Shown: positions 1 through 11,000 of the stretch, one piece after another | How the letters are laid out: each line of letters begins with the position of its first letter | Numbering within the stretch: position 1 is the stretch's first letter | Source: Linaria vulgaris | Lineage: Eukaryota > Streptophyta > Magnoliopsida > Lamiales > Plantaginaceae | Assembly (NCBI GenBank): GCA_948329865.1 | Contig: OX415249.1 | Span: forward strand, 115,170,286-115,234,285 | Direction of reading: 5' to 3' | DNA: 64,000 nt | Notes under the pieces: model-generated | The model's input: only the letters and a program-made list of their open reading frames with translations | Database searches by the model: none | Told to the model about the DNA's origin: nothing | Program-made: the position numbers and the translations under genes

Positions 1-2102
1 TTTTCTGCATCTCATAAATATTTCTAAATTCCTTGTTGTATCTTGGGAAGCAGATTTTCTTATTATATAGTGAAAATATTACTTTTAGGAAAGTGTTCTA
101 AGTTCACGCCCTCTCAAGGAAATTCTCATATATTCAGTTTAATATTCTTTTTCGTTTTCCCATTCCTAACACTTTAAAGTGTCTTAACGGACTAACTACA
201 CAAATAAAACAATATTAATCTATATGGAAAAATTAATGAGTATAATCAATGCAACAATCACATCCTCTGTTATAAGTGTAAAAAAAAAAGCAAAAAATAA
301 AAATATTATCAACAAATTGCGATCCTTGTGTTATCATAAAATTAGCACAGTGTACCCCAAACTTAGCTTGTTTTTAAACTTTGACCAGAAGAAAATGTCG
401 TTTTCTGCCCTTTTATTTAAAATTTTCAACTACTTTAAATTTTCATTTGAAGGCTTTTAAGATTAAAGTTTATCTCATACATATTGATCTATTATTCTTT
501 AAAAATCGGAAAACACGTTTATTTAATCTCCTCTTTCTTATTAAGTAAAATTACGAAATACTTTATACTTGTTAGTTTTGAATTTAAGTTCTTACGTTTT
601 TGCAATTTAAACAGAGTAAATTGTCCAATAAAAATATAAAACATAGCTAATTAAGGGGAAAAGGGAAATTTGGTCGTCCTTTCTATTCCCACCAAAAATT
701 GAACCCAACACAAATTCACCTACTTAATAGCCACTGCCCAGCAATCTCTCGCTAAAGGGCCGCGCCTATTGTGACTGCCACGCAGTCGCTATGCACATTT
801 TGCGACTGCCTAGTGATAAGCGTCTCATTAGCGTGATTTAAGTATCTGTTTACTTATGCTTTTGAATACCTATGATAACGTATTTATTTGTTTTAGTATT
901 ATTTTCAGTTTTCTTAGGTCTTTAAGGAGTCAAAACAAAATGAGGCTAAACAAGGCCAAAAATGGATGTTTTGGACAACAATTGGTCAGATACACTATTT
1001 CGGGATGTTCAGGCGCTACAGGAGCGCTACGGCACTATAAGAAGGCGAAATACTGATATAGCGCGATTGAAGAGAAGACAGTAGGAGACCGCAATGAGGA
1101 AATCAGAAGGTAGTGCGATCACCACCGCATCGCGCAGGTAGCGCACGATTAGAGCCACATCTCGCGTGAGTCGTGCGATCAAAGGAAAACTGGGCCGCAA
1201 GTCAGAAATCCTAAAACACAGCCCATAGTAGAGAAAAACTATAAATATGAGGTTACGTTTATCAGTTAGGGTACAACTTTCACAATAATTTTCACAGCCT
1301 TTACAACCACTTTTTGAGAGAATAAACCATGGGAGTTGTCGCAAGAGAGAAAACACTATCAAAGTCTTGTTCTAGATTAGTCGAGTCATTGTTTGAGAGA
1401 AGATAATTAAGGAGAAGAAGATAATAAAAGGGAGTACAAAGAGGGTCAAGCAACGACTTTTCACCGGATCCGAGAAGCTTTTCTTCACATTTTTACTTTG
1501 TTTATTATATTTAATTCTTTGTTGATTGTTGAACTCATGAATATGAGGAGTTAATCTACTCGTTGTTTAGAGTAGGGGAGTAACTCTGATACTATGAATA
1601 TATTTATTTGCTTTAATTGATGTGTGTTTGATGACCTTGAATGTCTAGACTAAATAGTTACTTATGATGTGTGACTAACCTTACTCTCGCTAGGATAAAG
1701 CGGAAACACGTGAATGGGGCCGCCTGGAGTGTAGAATGTTAAAGGAGTTATATATATGTGCTGCGATTTGTAACTTTGGATTTGTGAAAGAAACTGATGC
1801 GCAACCTTTAGATCATGCTAGATCAATCTTGACTATGTACATTTTGTTAGCATGATTCAGATGATCACAAATCCCTCATGTAACGTCACCGTCGAAAAAC
1901 TTCAATGAAGTGAAATTGGTGTGCAATTGAAGCGAATCGAATGAAAATCAACCGACAAAGGAAGTCAAAAAAGGTAGAGCAAGTCGATTACAGTAAATCA
2001 AAGAAGAAATAGGTGATCGCAGTCGGAAAACTCGTCGGCGATCAATCGATTGATCGGAGAAGAATCAAAAAACGGTTACGCAGAAGAGAGAAACTTGGCG
2101 AT
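1..2102. other. Gene-free stretch, possible decayed LTR-retrotransposon sequence
   Basis: I see no gene here. Positions 1-700 are AT-rich and featureless. Positions about 720-1760 are less AT-rich and contain recurring GCGAT/GCGACTGCC motifs. They also contain a stretch around 1530-1600 (ATGAGGAGTTAATCTACTCG and following) that looks like non-coding parts of plant LTR retrotransposons. No terminal repeats, primer site or coding domain could be tied to it, so the assignment is a guess. Confidence 0.3.
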
Positions 2103-2210
2103 TGATACCATGTCGAGAAGGAAACGAATCGAAAAGTGCTTATTCCAATCAGCTAGCTCAATTATATACAAGCGGGAAAAGGACAAAACTATACAAACTA
2201 ACTCCTAACA
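2103..2210 (-). mobile_element. Copia-type LTR with adjacent primer-binding site (remnant)
   Basis: Read on the minus strand, a 100-bp block (2210 down to 2111) begins TGTTAGGAGTTAG and ends TTCTCGACA. It is followed at once by TGGTATCA, the start of the initiator-methionine tRNA primer site used by most plant Copia elements. It therefore looks like a short 5' LTR plus primer site. The internal region should run leftwards, but no gag or pol frame is visible there, so the element is truncated or was non-autonomous. The call rests on the TG...CA ends and the primer site; no second LTR or target duplication was found. Confidence 0.55.
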
Positions 2211-3579
2211 AACTAATGCCCTGTTTCCATAAAGATCTCTGAATAATTTAAATTTACTCAATTGAGTCCCTAGATTTATATATCTAACAAGTATAAACAT
2301 TCATGCTAAATGAATGATTATAGGCACTATGCTAGAAAATTAATTAATTTGATTTTTTTATCAGCAAAGAAAAAATTTACAAAAAGAGTAGACCGCATCT
2401 TACAGGTAAGTTTGAGACTTTTTTTCTCTCTTTAGTGAAGCAGACTGAGATCCACGTAAATTAGTATGCCTAGGCTGGAATCTATTCACAATCGCCGCTA
2501 TCCTACAAGGACTACTCTGTTTAGTAGGAAAATTCTTACTAAGATGATTTTTTGTTGCGTGCTATTTCCTATAATGCTCATGAATTAGTCAGTCAAGTAC
2601 TTTTTTAATGTACGAGATCGTCTAGCATTTGGACGGAGGTCTATAGTTGGATTGAGTTACTACGAACGGTTGTTTCCAGTTACATAATGGTAAACTCCTG
2701 TCACCACCATACGTAGAAAGTGTTGAATTCTAGAAAGGACTTTGGAGTGTTATTATTTGGTGACTGTAACAAGGAACGAAGAACAAATAAGATTCAGAGG
2801 CGAGACTTTTTGTCCCTAAAACATCACGAAATCTATCATTGTAAGGGGGAAGAAATCCAAACGCGCTAATTTTCATTTTTCAACTTCTAATTGGTTTATA
2901 GCATTGATGCATTGTTTAGTTTAATTCTAGTTTGTCCTTTCGGTGACTGAACTTCTGTAATAAAGGATTAGGGTACCTAGTACGTATTTCAAAGTTTAAT
3001 TCGAGTTTGTAGTTTAGGTGACGAAACTTTGTAATATGGGACATTGGGACTCGAGTACATTTATACTTCTTTTAAGTTATTTCTGATAGTTGAGAAAAAA
3101 AGCCAAACCTTATAAGATGAATATATAGTACATGGGGGCTTTTTACTATTATAAATAGCACATTGTGATGTTTTATTGTGATGTTTTTTGCTAATAAAAA
3201 TAAGGTAGATGACAAAAAACTGACTGGCTGGTTAAAATTGGACCGAAGGCCATCAAGGGACCAAAATTGGATTGGAAATCCCCAAATTTGGTTGATAGGT
3301 GTCATCACGTGTCTATTTAGCCAGAAGAGGGCGAAATGGTATCAAAAGCCACAATATGGACTAAATGTGGATAAAGCTATAATATAGGACGAAAATCGTA
3401 ACTCAGCTACAATAACGGACCAAAAATAATTTGTTTTCCTGATATACATATATAGGAAACATATACCCTTAACGCCTATTACTATTATTACTTTGTCATT
3501 TTCTTTTTGTATTTTATATTACAAAACTGATGATTATAATTTTCTTATGATCCATGGTAGGTTGGTCATACTCTATATA
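2211..3579. other. Non-coding interval
   Basis: No gene or recognisable element is visible. Short open frames overlap on opposite strands and have no family features. Around 3230-3430 there are repeated phrases of the type GGACCAAAATTGG / GGACTAAATG, which resemble a decayed small transposon. I could not find paired ends. Confidence 0.4.
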
Positions 3580-3679
3580 GTCTATGCCGGATATAAGCAT
3601 TTTAGGTTGATATTTAAAATAAAAATATCCAGATATAGCATTCATGATGTAATTTATAACGATTACATTATTATTATTA
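3580..3679. repeat. Left part of duplicated BAHD 3' flank
   Basis: The sequence around 3594-3670 (GCATTTTAGGTTGATA, then CATTCATGATGTAAT) matches 29500-29580 beside the BAHD pseudogene. At that second locus it runs directly into the CAGCATGC motif and the gene end. Here the same junction is split by element A (3680-5370). The match shows that the duplication included 3' flank and that element A arrived in only one copy. Confidence 0.7.
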
Positions 3680-4380
3680 GGACAAAATATTTTTTCTGTC
3701 CTGTAACTTCTCATTTTTATTAGAAACGCAGTGCAAATTTTTGGGCCGATATCGCTGCTGCCACGTAAGTCCGAATATTTCAATCAAAAAATTTCAGTTT
3801 TTTTATTTGACATTTTTTGCTGATGTGCTGCCATATCTCCGCCATATGGAAAATATTAATTTTTTTATTTTTTTACACTGTCACTTTATAATTTTAAAAG
3901 AATAAAATTCAAAAACTACCCTTATAGTCTTAAAATTGCACTTTCATCCCCCAAAATATATAAAAACTAAAAAAGGGAAGAAAGAAGAACATTATTTCTT
4001 AAACATTTTTATTTATATTCTAAGAAAATAAAGTCACTAATTATTTAATTTTTATATATATATAAAAGAAAAACAATACTATTTCACTAATTCACTTTTA
4101 ATTATTTATATTTATCTCCTTAAACATAACAATAACGAAAAACCAAAATAATATCTTAGAATGACGAAAGTAAAATTTTAAAAAATTCAAAATTAAAAAA
4201 AAAGTGAAAAAAGCATAAAAATTGTATTAATTAAATCACAAAAATAAAATATTATATCTATAATTTGTTTTTAAAAAATTAATTTCTTCTTCTTCATCCT
4301 TCCTCCTCACCCCGCGCCATTCCTACCCCTCCGCCTCCAATACCAAATCGAAAAAGCCCCTTCACCAATTCTCGTACACC

Positions 4381-4545
4381 CTTATGCGCCGCGTCATAGA
4401 CAATTTCTCCCCCACGTTGCGACTCGAACAAGACGGATTCGAGTCGATTTACAAAGAGAATCTCAAGTCCAAATATTCGATCTTTACTAATTCCCATGTT
4501 GTTGTGAAGGTCATGGATTCCGGGACTCTGGAGGGTGAGTGTGAT
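4381..4545 (+). pseudogene. Possible captured host gene fragment inside element A
   Basis: One plus-strand frame stays open across the GC-rich core and reads as ordinary protein: an IDNF-type start, then LRLEQDGFESIYKENLKSK, then NSHVVVKVMDSG. Base composition differs sharply from the AT-rich arms on each side. Mutator-like elements often carry captured exons (Pack-MULEs), so this is a candidate. I do not recognise the source gene. There is no evidence that it is expressed, and a chance open frame cannot be excluded. Confidence 0.4.
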
Positions 4546-4770
4546 TGCAGAACAAGTTGCTGATTTTGGTGGTGGCGAGTCGTGGGGAGATGGGTAGCCA
4601 AGATCCGAATAAGGATTTAGTTTTGGTGGTTTGATGGAGATGGTGGAGGGTTTGGTGGTGGTGGTATGTTGTGTTTGGTGGTTTGGTGGTGGATTTTGTG
4701 GTGAGTTTGGTTGTTTAATGGTGATGGTGGCGGGTTTGGGGGTCTGGGTGGTGATGGTGATGAGAAGAAG

Positions 4771-4772
<2 letters not shown>

Positions 4773-4812
<40 letters not shown>
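4773..4812. repeat. (TA)n microsatellite
   Basis: About 20 uninterrupted TA dinucleotides at the edge of the core of element A. Similar TA runs occur in the arms of element E. Confidence 0.9.
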
Positions 4813-4815
<3 letters not shown>

Positions 4816-5394
4816 GTTGTTTTGTAATTTTTATTAGTGAGATTATTCAAAAACATCTAGAAAATGTGATTTCATTAAAAGATTAGAATAAGTTAATTGC
4901 GAATTTTACAATGACAAAATTAGACGTGTTTAAGGATAAAATATTTCTTTTGAAAAAATTGAATATAAATATAAATATTAGTAGTTTAGTTTTTAAGATA
5001 TAAATATAAAAGTTTAAGAAAATAATGAATTTATTTATTTTTCTTTCGTTTTATTTAATGTATATTGGCGTGTAAAGTTTAATTTCAAAACTTTAGTGGT
5101 TGTTTTTGAATTTTTTTTTATGATTATAAAGTAAAAGTATAAAGAAAAAAAAAACAAAAAGTTTGATATTTTCAGTGTGGCGACTACGTGGCTGCCACAT
5201 CCAGCAAAAAGGCCTGAATAACGCAAATTGGACATTTTTTGGTAAAAAAAGAGAATAAATAAATGAATAAATAAATAAAACTTATAGGACAGGGATATCA
5301 GTCCGAAAATTAAACATGTAGGACATTTATGATAAAAATGAAAAGTTAAAGGGTGGGAAAAAAATTGTTCTTATTATTATCAAAAAGACGATTA

Positions 5395-5395
<1 letters not shown>

Positions 5396-5467
<72 letters not shown>
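5396..5467. repeat. (TTA)n microsatellite
   Basis: About 24 uninterrupted TTA triplets just downstream (3') of the BAHD stop codon. The paralogous position at 29576-29588 has only about four triplets, so this array expanded after the duplication, beside the insertion site of element A. The tyrosine-run open frame across it is an artefact. Confidence 0.95.
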
Positions 5468-5470
<3 letters not shown>

Positions 5471-5515
5471 CATGCTGGGAATTGATCATGAGAAAACTTG
5501 ACGATATCGAGATGA

Positions 5516-6943
5516 TCAGGCAATCTTATCAGTTACAAGAGTTTGAATATCTTGATAGAAAAACTTCTTGAAATCCGCCATGCATTCAGATTGAAGACGC
5601 AGAGCAACAACTAAACCGCCAACCTCGTCATAATCCCGTAGGATTAGTGACTCTCCATCACTGTAATGTATCATTACAGGAGCCATATGTATTTCCTTTC
5701 CCCAGCCAAAATCCAATCCGTATAACGGAAGCCACATCCAGCTCACGACCTCAAAATTTGGATTCCCACAGAATGGTGGCGGCCCCTCTAATAATCCACT
5801 ACGTATATGTATGTCTTGATGCCCAGACAAATCTTTCATGTTTTTCCAGAAATCAATGGCGGAATTTACGTACTCGTTCGTCACCTTATCAACAGCATGA
5901 CGAATCCTGCCTGCAGCGTAGCCTAGCGGCTTAGTCACTATATCTCCGGAGATGCCGGATGCATCCACGATTTCAATCCCATTGCCGAAGAACTTGTTGG
6001 GCAGTGGTGGCTCCATGCGGTTGCGTATGTCCACGTAGAGGCCCACTGTAGTTGGCTGCTCGTGCACGTGACTACGTGCCTTGCATAAGGATCTCCATAT
6101 GTGCCCTACTATTGATTCATATCGAGTGTAGGCGCGGACATTATTACAATTGATTTCACCATTATTATGGCCATTACTATGATTGTTATTAGCTTCATTC
6201 TTGAGCATTTCCACCTGAATCTTTGACAGTTTCAGCATGGCAATCTCGGTTACCTTCTTCCTCTCGCTCTCGCTGCTCGTTTGTCCAATCAAAAGGGGAG
6301 GGGACTTCGCGTAGTCGGGCTTGAAACTATTATTACTCTCTCCTACGGTGAATGGAACATCTTCTCCAGCCCGCAGAACTTTCCCATCGATGAATGGCGG
6401 TGTGCCTAACGGTTCTCCACGAGCAAGCCTAGCCCACTCTGAGAGAAAATGGAGGCCGCTTTGGCCATCAGCTATTGCATGTGATAGAGAGACATGTAGA
6501 ACAATGCCACCACAAGTGAATTTGGTTAACTGCACGAGTAATAAAGGAATTTCTTCAATAGGATCTCTATAGTTGATTTGAGGAATGAGGTAATGGACAT
6601 GCGGAGATGTGGCAAAATCACCAAAGTCTTCTAAAGTGGAGTCAACGCAGGAGGCCTCGATGAACTGCACTCCCTTGCCGTTGCAGTCGAGCTCGAGACG
6701 GGACCCATTTAGCCAACGTAAGCGCCCGGCTAATGGGTAAAAAAGCACCAATACTTTGCCCAGACAGCCTTTTAGGATTGTGAAAATGGTGTCCAATTTT
6801 TGTGTTGGACAGTCTTTGTAGAAATAGTTTAGCTGGACATGAGTTACTATGCCAATTTGGTCGGATTCTGTCAATGGCATGCGGCCGTTCCATGTTGGCT
6901 CGGCTGGTTGGACTAAGCATGAATTGTTCACAATGACCTTCAT
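5516..6943 (-). CDS. SHT: BAHD acyltransferase, spermidine hydroxycinnamoyl transferase-like
   Basis: Encodes a 475-residue cytosolic BAHD acyltransferase in one uninterrupted exon. The BAHD family moves acyl groups from CoA thioesters to alcohols or amines. The N-terminal QPAEPTWNGR at 12-21 and the overall pattern fit the spermidine hydroxycinnamoyl transferase group, which makes phenolamides from hydroxycinnamoyl-CoA and spermidine. The catalytic HAIAD is at 155-159 and the structural DFGWG at 411-415, both intact; length is normal. An Asn/His-rich loop near 251-268 differs from the second copy. The frame stays open 59 codons further upstream, but the methionine at 6943 gives the usual family N-terminus, so I chose it. 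The acceptor is inferred from similarity; a related shikimate/quinate-type acceptor is possible. The only apparently functional host gene in the window. Confidence 0.9.
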   Translation of the reverse strand: MKVIVNNSCLVQPAEPTWNGRMPLTESDQIGIVTHVQLNYFYKDCPTQKLDTIFTILKGCLGKVLVLFYPLAGRLRWLNGSRLELDCNGKGVQFIEASCVDSTLEDFGDFATSPHVHYLIPQINYRDPIEEIPLLLVQLTKFTCGGIVLHVSLSHAIADGQSGLHFLSEWARLARGEPLGTPPFIDGKVLRAGEDVPFTVGESNNSFKPDYAKSPPLLIGQTSSESERKKVTEIAMLKLSKIQVEMLKNEANNNHSNGHNNGEINCNNVRAYTRYESIVGHIWRSLCKARSHVHEQPTTVGLYVDIRNRMEPPLPNKFFGNGIEIVDASGISGDIVTKPLGYAAGRIRHAVDKVTNEYVNSAIDFWKNMKDLSGHQDIHIRSGLLEGPPPFCGNPNFEVVSWMWLPLYGLDFGWGKEIHMAPVMIHYSDGESLILRDYDEVGGLVVALRLQSECMADFKKFFYQDIQTLVTDKIA

Positions 6944-9529
6944 TTTGCAAGAGGGAATTATAATAAAATTATAACAAGAAGAATGTAGCTTGTTATTGCA
7001 AAAACAGCTAAAAGTTGATAAATTTATTAGGGGATGATCACGTACGGTGTGTATCTTTGTAGGGATTATTACATGCAATACATGTTTTGCACAATCGGAC
7101 GAAGATTTTGCTATATACAATTGCTACGTATACCTTACTACGTATCCAATACAACAATAAGAAACTCTCGGCTTATTATAATATTCATAAATTAATTGTC
7201 AGCTTCTCCTTTTCAGTATATACTTTTAATCATTTTAGAGGGAATTAAGGCAGTGGGACGCATATAGGGCTCTTTTAGTTGCAAGAGGCACTAATATGCC
7301 CTGTTATATTAGTGCCTACTATAACTCTTATTATGAGCATTATATTAACTTTTGTTGCTATTAACTTACACCTTGCTATGCCGTGGGCCTCTTAGTTTTC
7401 ATAACTTTGGTTGTAGATTTTTAAACCCATTTTAACTAAGATTAGAAGGAATTACCTACTTTACCCTTCAACTCCTCAAGTCAATGTGCAAGGTTAAACA
7501 TTATCAAACAATGTTTTCACTCCCAATTTCCGTTTAACCAAAACACCAAAATAATCTTCCCTTGTTATTATGAGTTACGTGGTTAAATAATTATTTTAAT
7601 AGAATTTTTAAACATCAAAACCAATTACGACTGTTTCCAAACAGTCGTAAAAGAATTTTTTTTGACAGTTTTTTCCTTTTTCTTGATGGTAAAAAATAAT
7701 CCTAAATACCTATGTTTTCTTTTTAAATTGGCCACATGCATAAATCAAATGAAGCTTTAAACAAACAGTAATTTTATTTGAAAAAAGTGAAATAATGATC
7801 CACAAAATACTTGTTTTCCAATGAGTTCTCTACAAAATTGAGAGCCGCTAACGGATTTGTCTGATATACAGTGTATATAGCAGAAGCACCCTATACACTA
7901 CTTATCAAAACAGAAAAAGGTGGTGGGACATATTGTTTGTAAAATATCAAGACCAAGTGACCAACACGCGCTAATAAGAAATTTCTTCTCATTTACTCCG
8001 ATCCACCAATAAAATAGTATGGAACGTGCAGTACTCTACCATATATTATTATAATTATGATTTAATTAGGCATGTGTATGTCCTCTTTTTCTTCTCCATA
8101 TCATCATATTTTCAGGTACCTAGTTAATTAATAGATGTCAGAAACAAGCCATAGTTGCACTACTTAATTTACATAAACCCTTCGTTTGAACAACATTATT
8201 ATCACAAATAGATTTCTAGGTAAATAAATAAAAAAAGAAGGTTACCTTCATATCGCGTTTGGGAGAATTTCTGATGCGCTTAACACGATCAACCAACAAA
8301 CTATTTTGTTGGAGCTTTTAAATCTATCTCTTTCTAAGTATGCACCTTTATATTATGTGTTTCTTTAGTATGTTGTATGATGGACAAAGTCATAATATAT
8401 ATAGGAGGAAAGTGGACGAAAATTCAATTAGCGATAGTGAGGAATTAATTTCGCTGTCACGAAAGAGTTTTAATAGAAATATAACTCTAATTAGGTAATT
8501 AAAATGTAAAATTAATATATTTCTTAGAAAAAAGAGATTCATGTTAGACCACCATTAAGGAAAAAATAATTAAAATTACTTACATACTTTTAATAATTAT
8601 ATGACATTAGTAACCACTATCACGACTACTACAATATCGATGCTATCTTACATTAAGAAATAAGATTGCAAACTGCTGGCATCTAAACATTAGATTATGA
8701 AATATCACTTATATCTACAATTTTAGTTGGCAAATATTATTTTAGATCCCAAATATATGCGCTATCCAAAATTTGAAAATGACATTTCACTATCTACGTA
8801 TCTATACTATATAGTAAAAAGTTAGTGATATTGCCAGCGCAACAAATGTTGATGCCGAAGCAAATTCTTAAAACTTTCTTATTTACTCTTGTTAGTCAAA
8901 CACTATAAAAGTTAAGTATTTGAATTTTCCTAGTACACTTTCATCATTAATTATATTCTTAAATGTCCAAAAACATATTCTAATTCCTTTCTGGCTCCAC
9001 CGTATTCTTCAAGCCGAATAAGAAATTAATGAAATAAATTAAATTCTGATTTTATTCCTAGTATACTTGGATAGACTTTTACAAATTTAACTCTTGTAAA
9101 TTTATAATAATCTTAAAGATAAATTATTTATAAAGTTCCAAACAAAGTAGCCATTGTGCACAATTCTAATTAAGAAAAAGGAAACGTAAAGTAGATACAA
9201 TTTATTTAATTCAATAATTGATTTTCCGAAATACATAAAACATATTATATCAGATGTTGTTTTATATAAATATCTTATGTTATTTATTGAGACCCTCGTT
9301 GAGATTGTCATCAATTACTAAGAACAGAGATGATCACACAAACTAAAATTGCTAATCAAAATTACATTTTAGGTTCAGTTAGTAAAACAAAAATTTGAGA
9401 AGGAAAAGAAATCTATACATACATAGGTTTATAATTCATTATCCTTAATCATACAAATTTGCATTTTTAATCTTCTTTCAAATATATACGCTTATTTAAT
9501 TACTGTATAGGAATTGTGATTGAGTCACG
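6944..9529. other. Upstream region of the BAHD gene, non-coding
   Basis: About 2.6 kb of AT-rich sequence upstream of the minus-strand BAHD gene. The first 130 bases upstream match the upstream sequence of the second copy in part (AATAACAAGCTACATTCT on the minus strand), so this is probably the 5' leader and promoter. I could not fix a TATA box. The rest has no coding signal. Confidence 0.5.
7625..7650. repeat. Perfect 12-bp inverted repeat
   Basis: TTACGACTGTTT and its exact complement are separated by CC, giving a near-continuous 26-bp hairpin or palindrome. It lies in otherwise featureless DNA upstream of the BAHD gene and may be the subterminal repeat of a decayed CACTA-type element. Confidence 0.7.
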
Positions 9530-9538
9530 GTGGGAATA

Positions 9539-9940
9539 TGACGAATTATTAAAAATGTCCGCTAACTTTTGCCTTTAATCCTAAATGCCCGATATTTCCA
9601 AACCTGCTGAAAATGCCCGTTAAGTTTTAAATTTTCTAACAAAAATGTCCGATTTTAAAAATTCGAACTTTTTATCCGACGTGGCATCCGAATCAAAGAG
9701 ACGCACTGCTGAATCAAAAAGTCGCGTTTTAAAATTCGGGTATTTTTGGTAGAATTTTATAAGATACGGGGCATTTTTAACATTTTTTTTTAGACAAAAA
9801 AAGTTTTTTTGTGCTTATTTTTCATTTTGGGCATTTTTAGTAGAAATTTTAAAAGATACAGGGCATTTTTAGCATGTTGGGAAACAACGGCCATTTAGGA
9901 TTAAAGGCCAAAGTTAGCGGGCATTTTTGATAATTCGTCC
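9539..9940. mobile_element. Mutator-like MITE, element B
   Basis: A 402-bp element with strong inverted ends. The left end GACGAATTATTAAAAATG and the reverse complement of the right end GACGAATTATCAAAAATG continue matching through CCGCTAACTTT and CCTTTAATCCTAAATG. It is flanked by GTGGGAATA at 9530-9538 and 9941-9949, a clean 9-bp target duplication. There is no coding sequence. The repeated ATGCCCG phrase and a CGTGGC motif link it to elements C, D, E and F. Confidence 0.88.
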
Positions 9941-10256
9941 GTGGGAATAATACATATCACCTTCACTAATTAATTTAGGAGGTGATATACACAGAGCTAA
10001 ATCCCTCCATACAGAGCAATTTTTTATTTCTTAACACTTTACCTTTTCCAATTTAACAGAAGGGCGAATTATAATTTTTACCCTTTATTTTACCTAAACT
10101 TCAAGTTTTGCCATTTTTCGTAACGAACTTTTTTTTTGCCCGTTAACTTTATTTTTTTGATTTAATTTTGCCCGGTGGGCTTAGGTGAGGGTTGATTCGA
10201 AGCCCAGATTACGTGGCGTCCCACGTGGCGCCACGTCAAATTTTTTTTTTTTTTTT

Positions 10257-10555
10257 TATTTACTCAACTAATAAAAACTAAAAAAATTTATATTTACTAA
10301 TAAAAATTTATCAAAAAATGTATAATAAATTTATATTTACTAGTAAATATTTGTATTTACTAATAAAAATTTATATTTACTAATAAAAGTTTATCAAATA
10401 ATGTTTAATAAATTTATATTTACTAATAAAAATCTGTATTTACTAATAATAATTTATATTTACTAATAAAAGTTTATCAAAAAATGTTTAATAAATTTAT
10501 ATTTACTAGTAAATATTTGTATTTACTAATAAAAATTTATATTTACTAATAAAAA
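10257..10555. repeat. AT-rich tandem repeat in element C
   Basis: The phrase TTTATATTTACTAATAAAAA recurs many times, in a higher-order unit of about 100-120 bp that also holds TTTATCAAAAAATGT. It forms the left arm of element C. Confidence 0.8.
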
Positions 10556-10589
10556 ACAAAAAAATAAATTAATTAATCATCATCTTCAT

Positions 10590-11000
10590 CACCACCTCCA
10601 CTCCCCCCCCCCCCTCCCCCACCCCGCCGCCTCTGCCGCCGCCACCACCACCATCTTCATCAGATCCATCACCGAACAACACCACCCTCATCCACCAAAT
10701 GCATCGCACTCCTCCACCCCCGCCACCATTCGCACCACCCAACACCACCTCAACCACCAAATGCGCCGCCCTCTTCCACCCCCGCCACCATTTGCAACAA
10801 CCAACATCACCAAATGCACCGTCCTCCTCCACACCCGCAACCATTTGCACCACCCAACACCACCTCAACCACCAAATGCGCCGCCCTCCTCCACCCCCCC
10901 CCCCCACCACTCTCACCACCCAACACCACCTCCTCCACCAAATGCATCGCACTCCTCCACCCCTGCCGCCATTCTCACCACCCAACACTACCCTCCTCCG
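10590..11000. repeat. CCA-rich low-complexity core of element C
   Basis: Imperfect repeats of a roughly 110-bp block (CACCACCCAACACCACCTC then CCACCAAATGC) with C homopolymers. The matching GGT-rich sequence to the right (11150-11300) could pair with it. Similar C-rich cores occur in elements D, E and F. Confidence 0.75.

Larger units (their letters stand above)
3680..5370. mobile_element. Mutator-like non-autonomous element A
   Basis: A 1691-bp element with imperfect terminal inverted repeats. The left end reads GGACAAAATATTTTTTC, and the reverse complement of the right end reads GAACAATTTTTTTCCC. The similarity continues for about 80 bp, including CATTTTTATYA and GATATC. It is flanked by the 9-bp direct repeat TTATTATTA at 3671-3679 and 5371-5379, the size typical of Mutator insertions; the flank is itself a TTA repeat, so the exact duplication is less secure. 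Inside are AT-rich arms and a GC-richer core at about 4290-4760. The arms resemble those of element E (42156-43840). No transposase is present. It sits in the 3' flank of the BAHD gene and is absent from the paralogous locus. Confidence 0.75.

Noticed and set aside
5353..5571. Open frame with a long tyrosine run
   Set aside because: It is a translation of the TTA microsatellite.
5647..6950. Other frames inside the BAHD gene (and the same at 29777-31046)
   Set aside because: Shadows of the real minus-strand gene.
6944..7120. N-terminal extension of the BAHD open frame by 59 residues
   Set aside because: The extension has no family similarity, and the internal methionine at 6943 gives the normal start and length. 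It is probably leader sequence that happens to be open.
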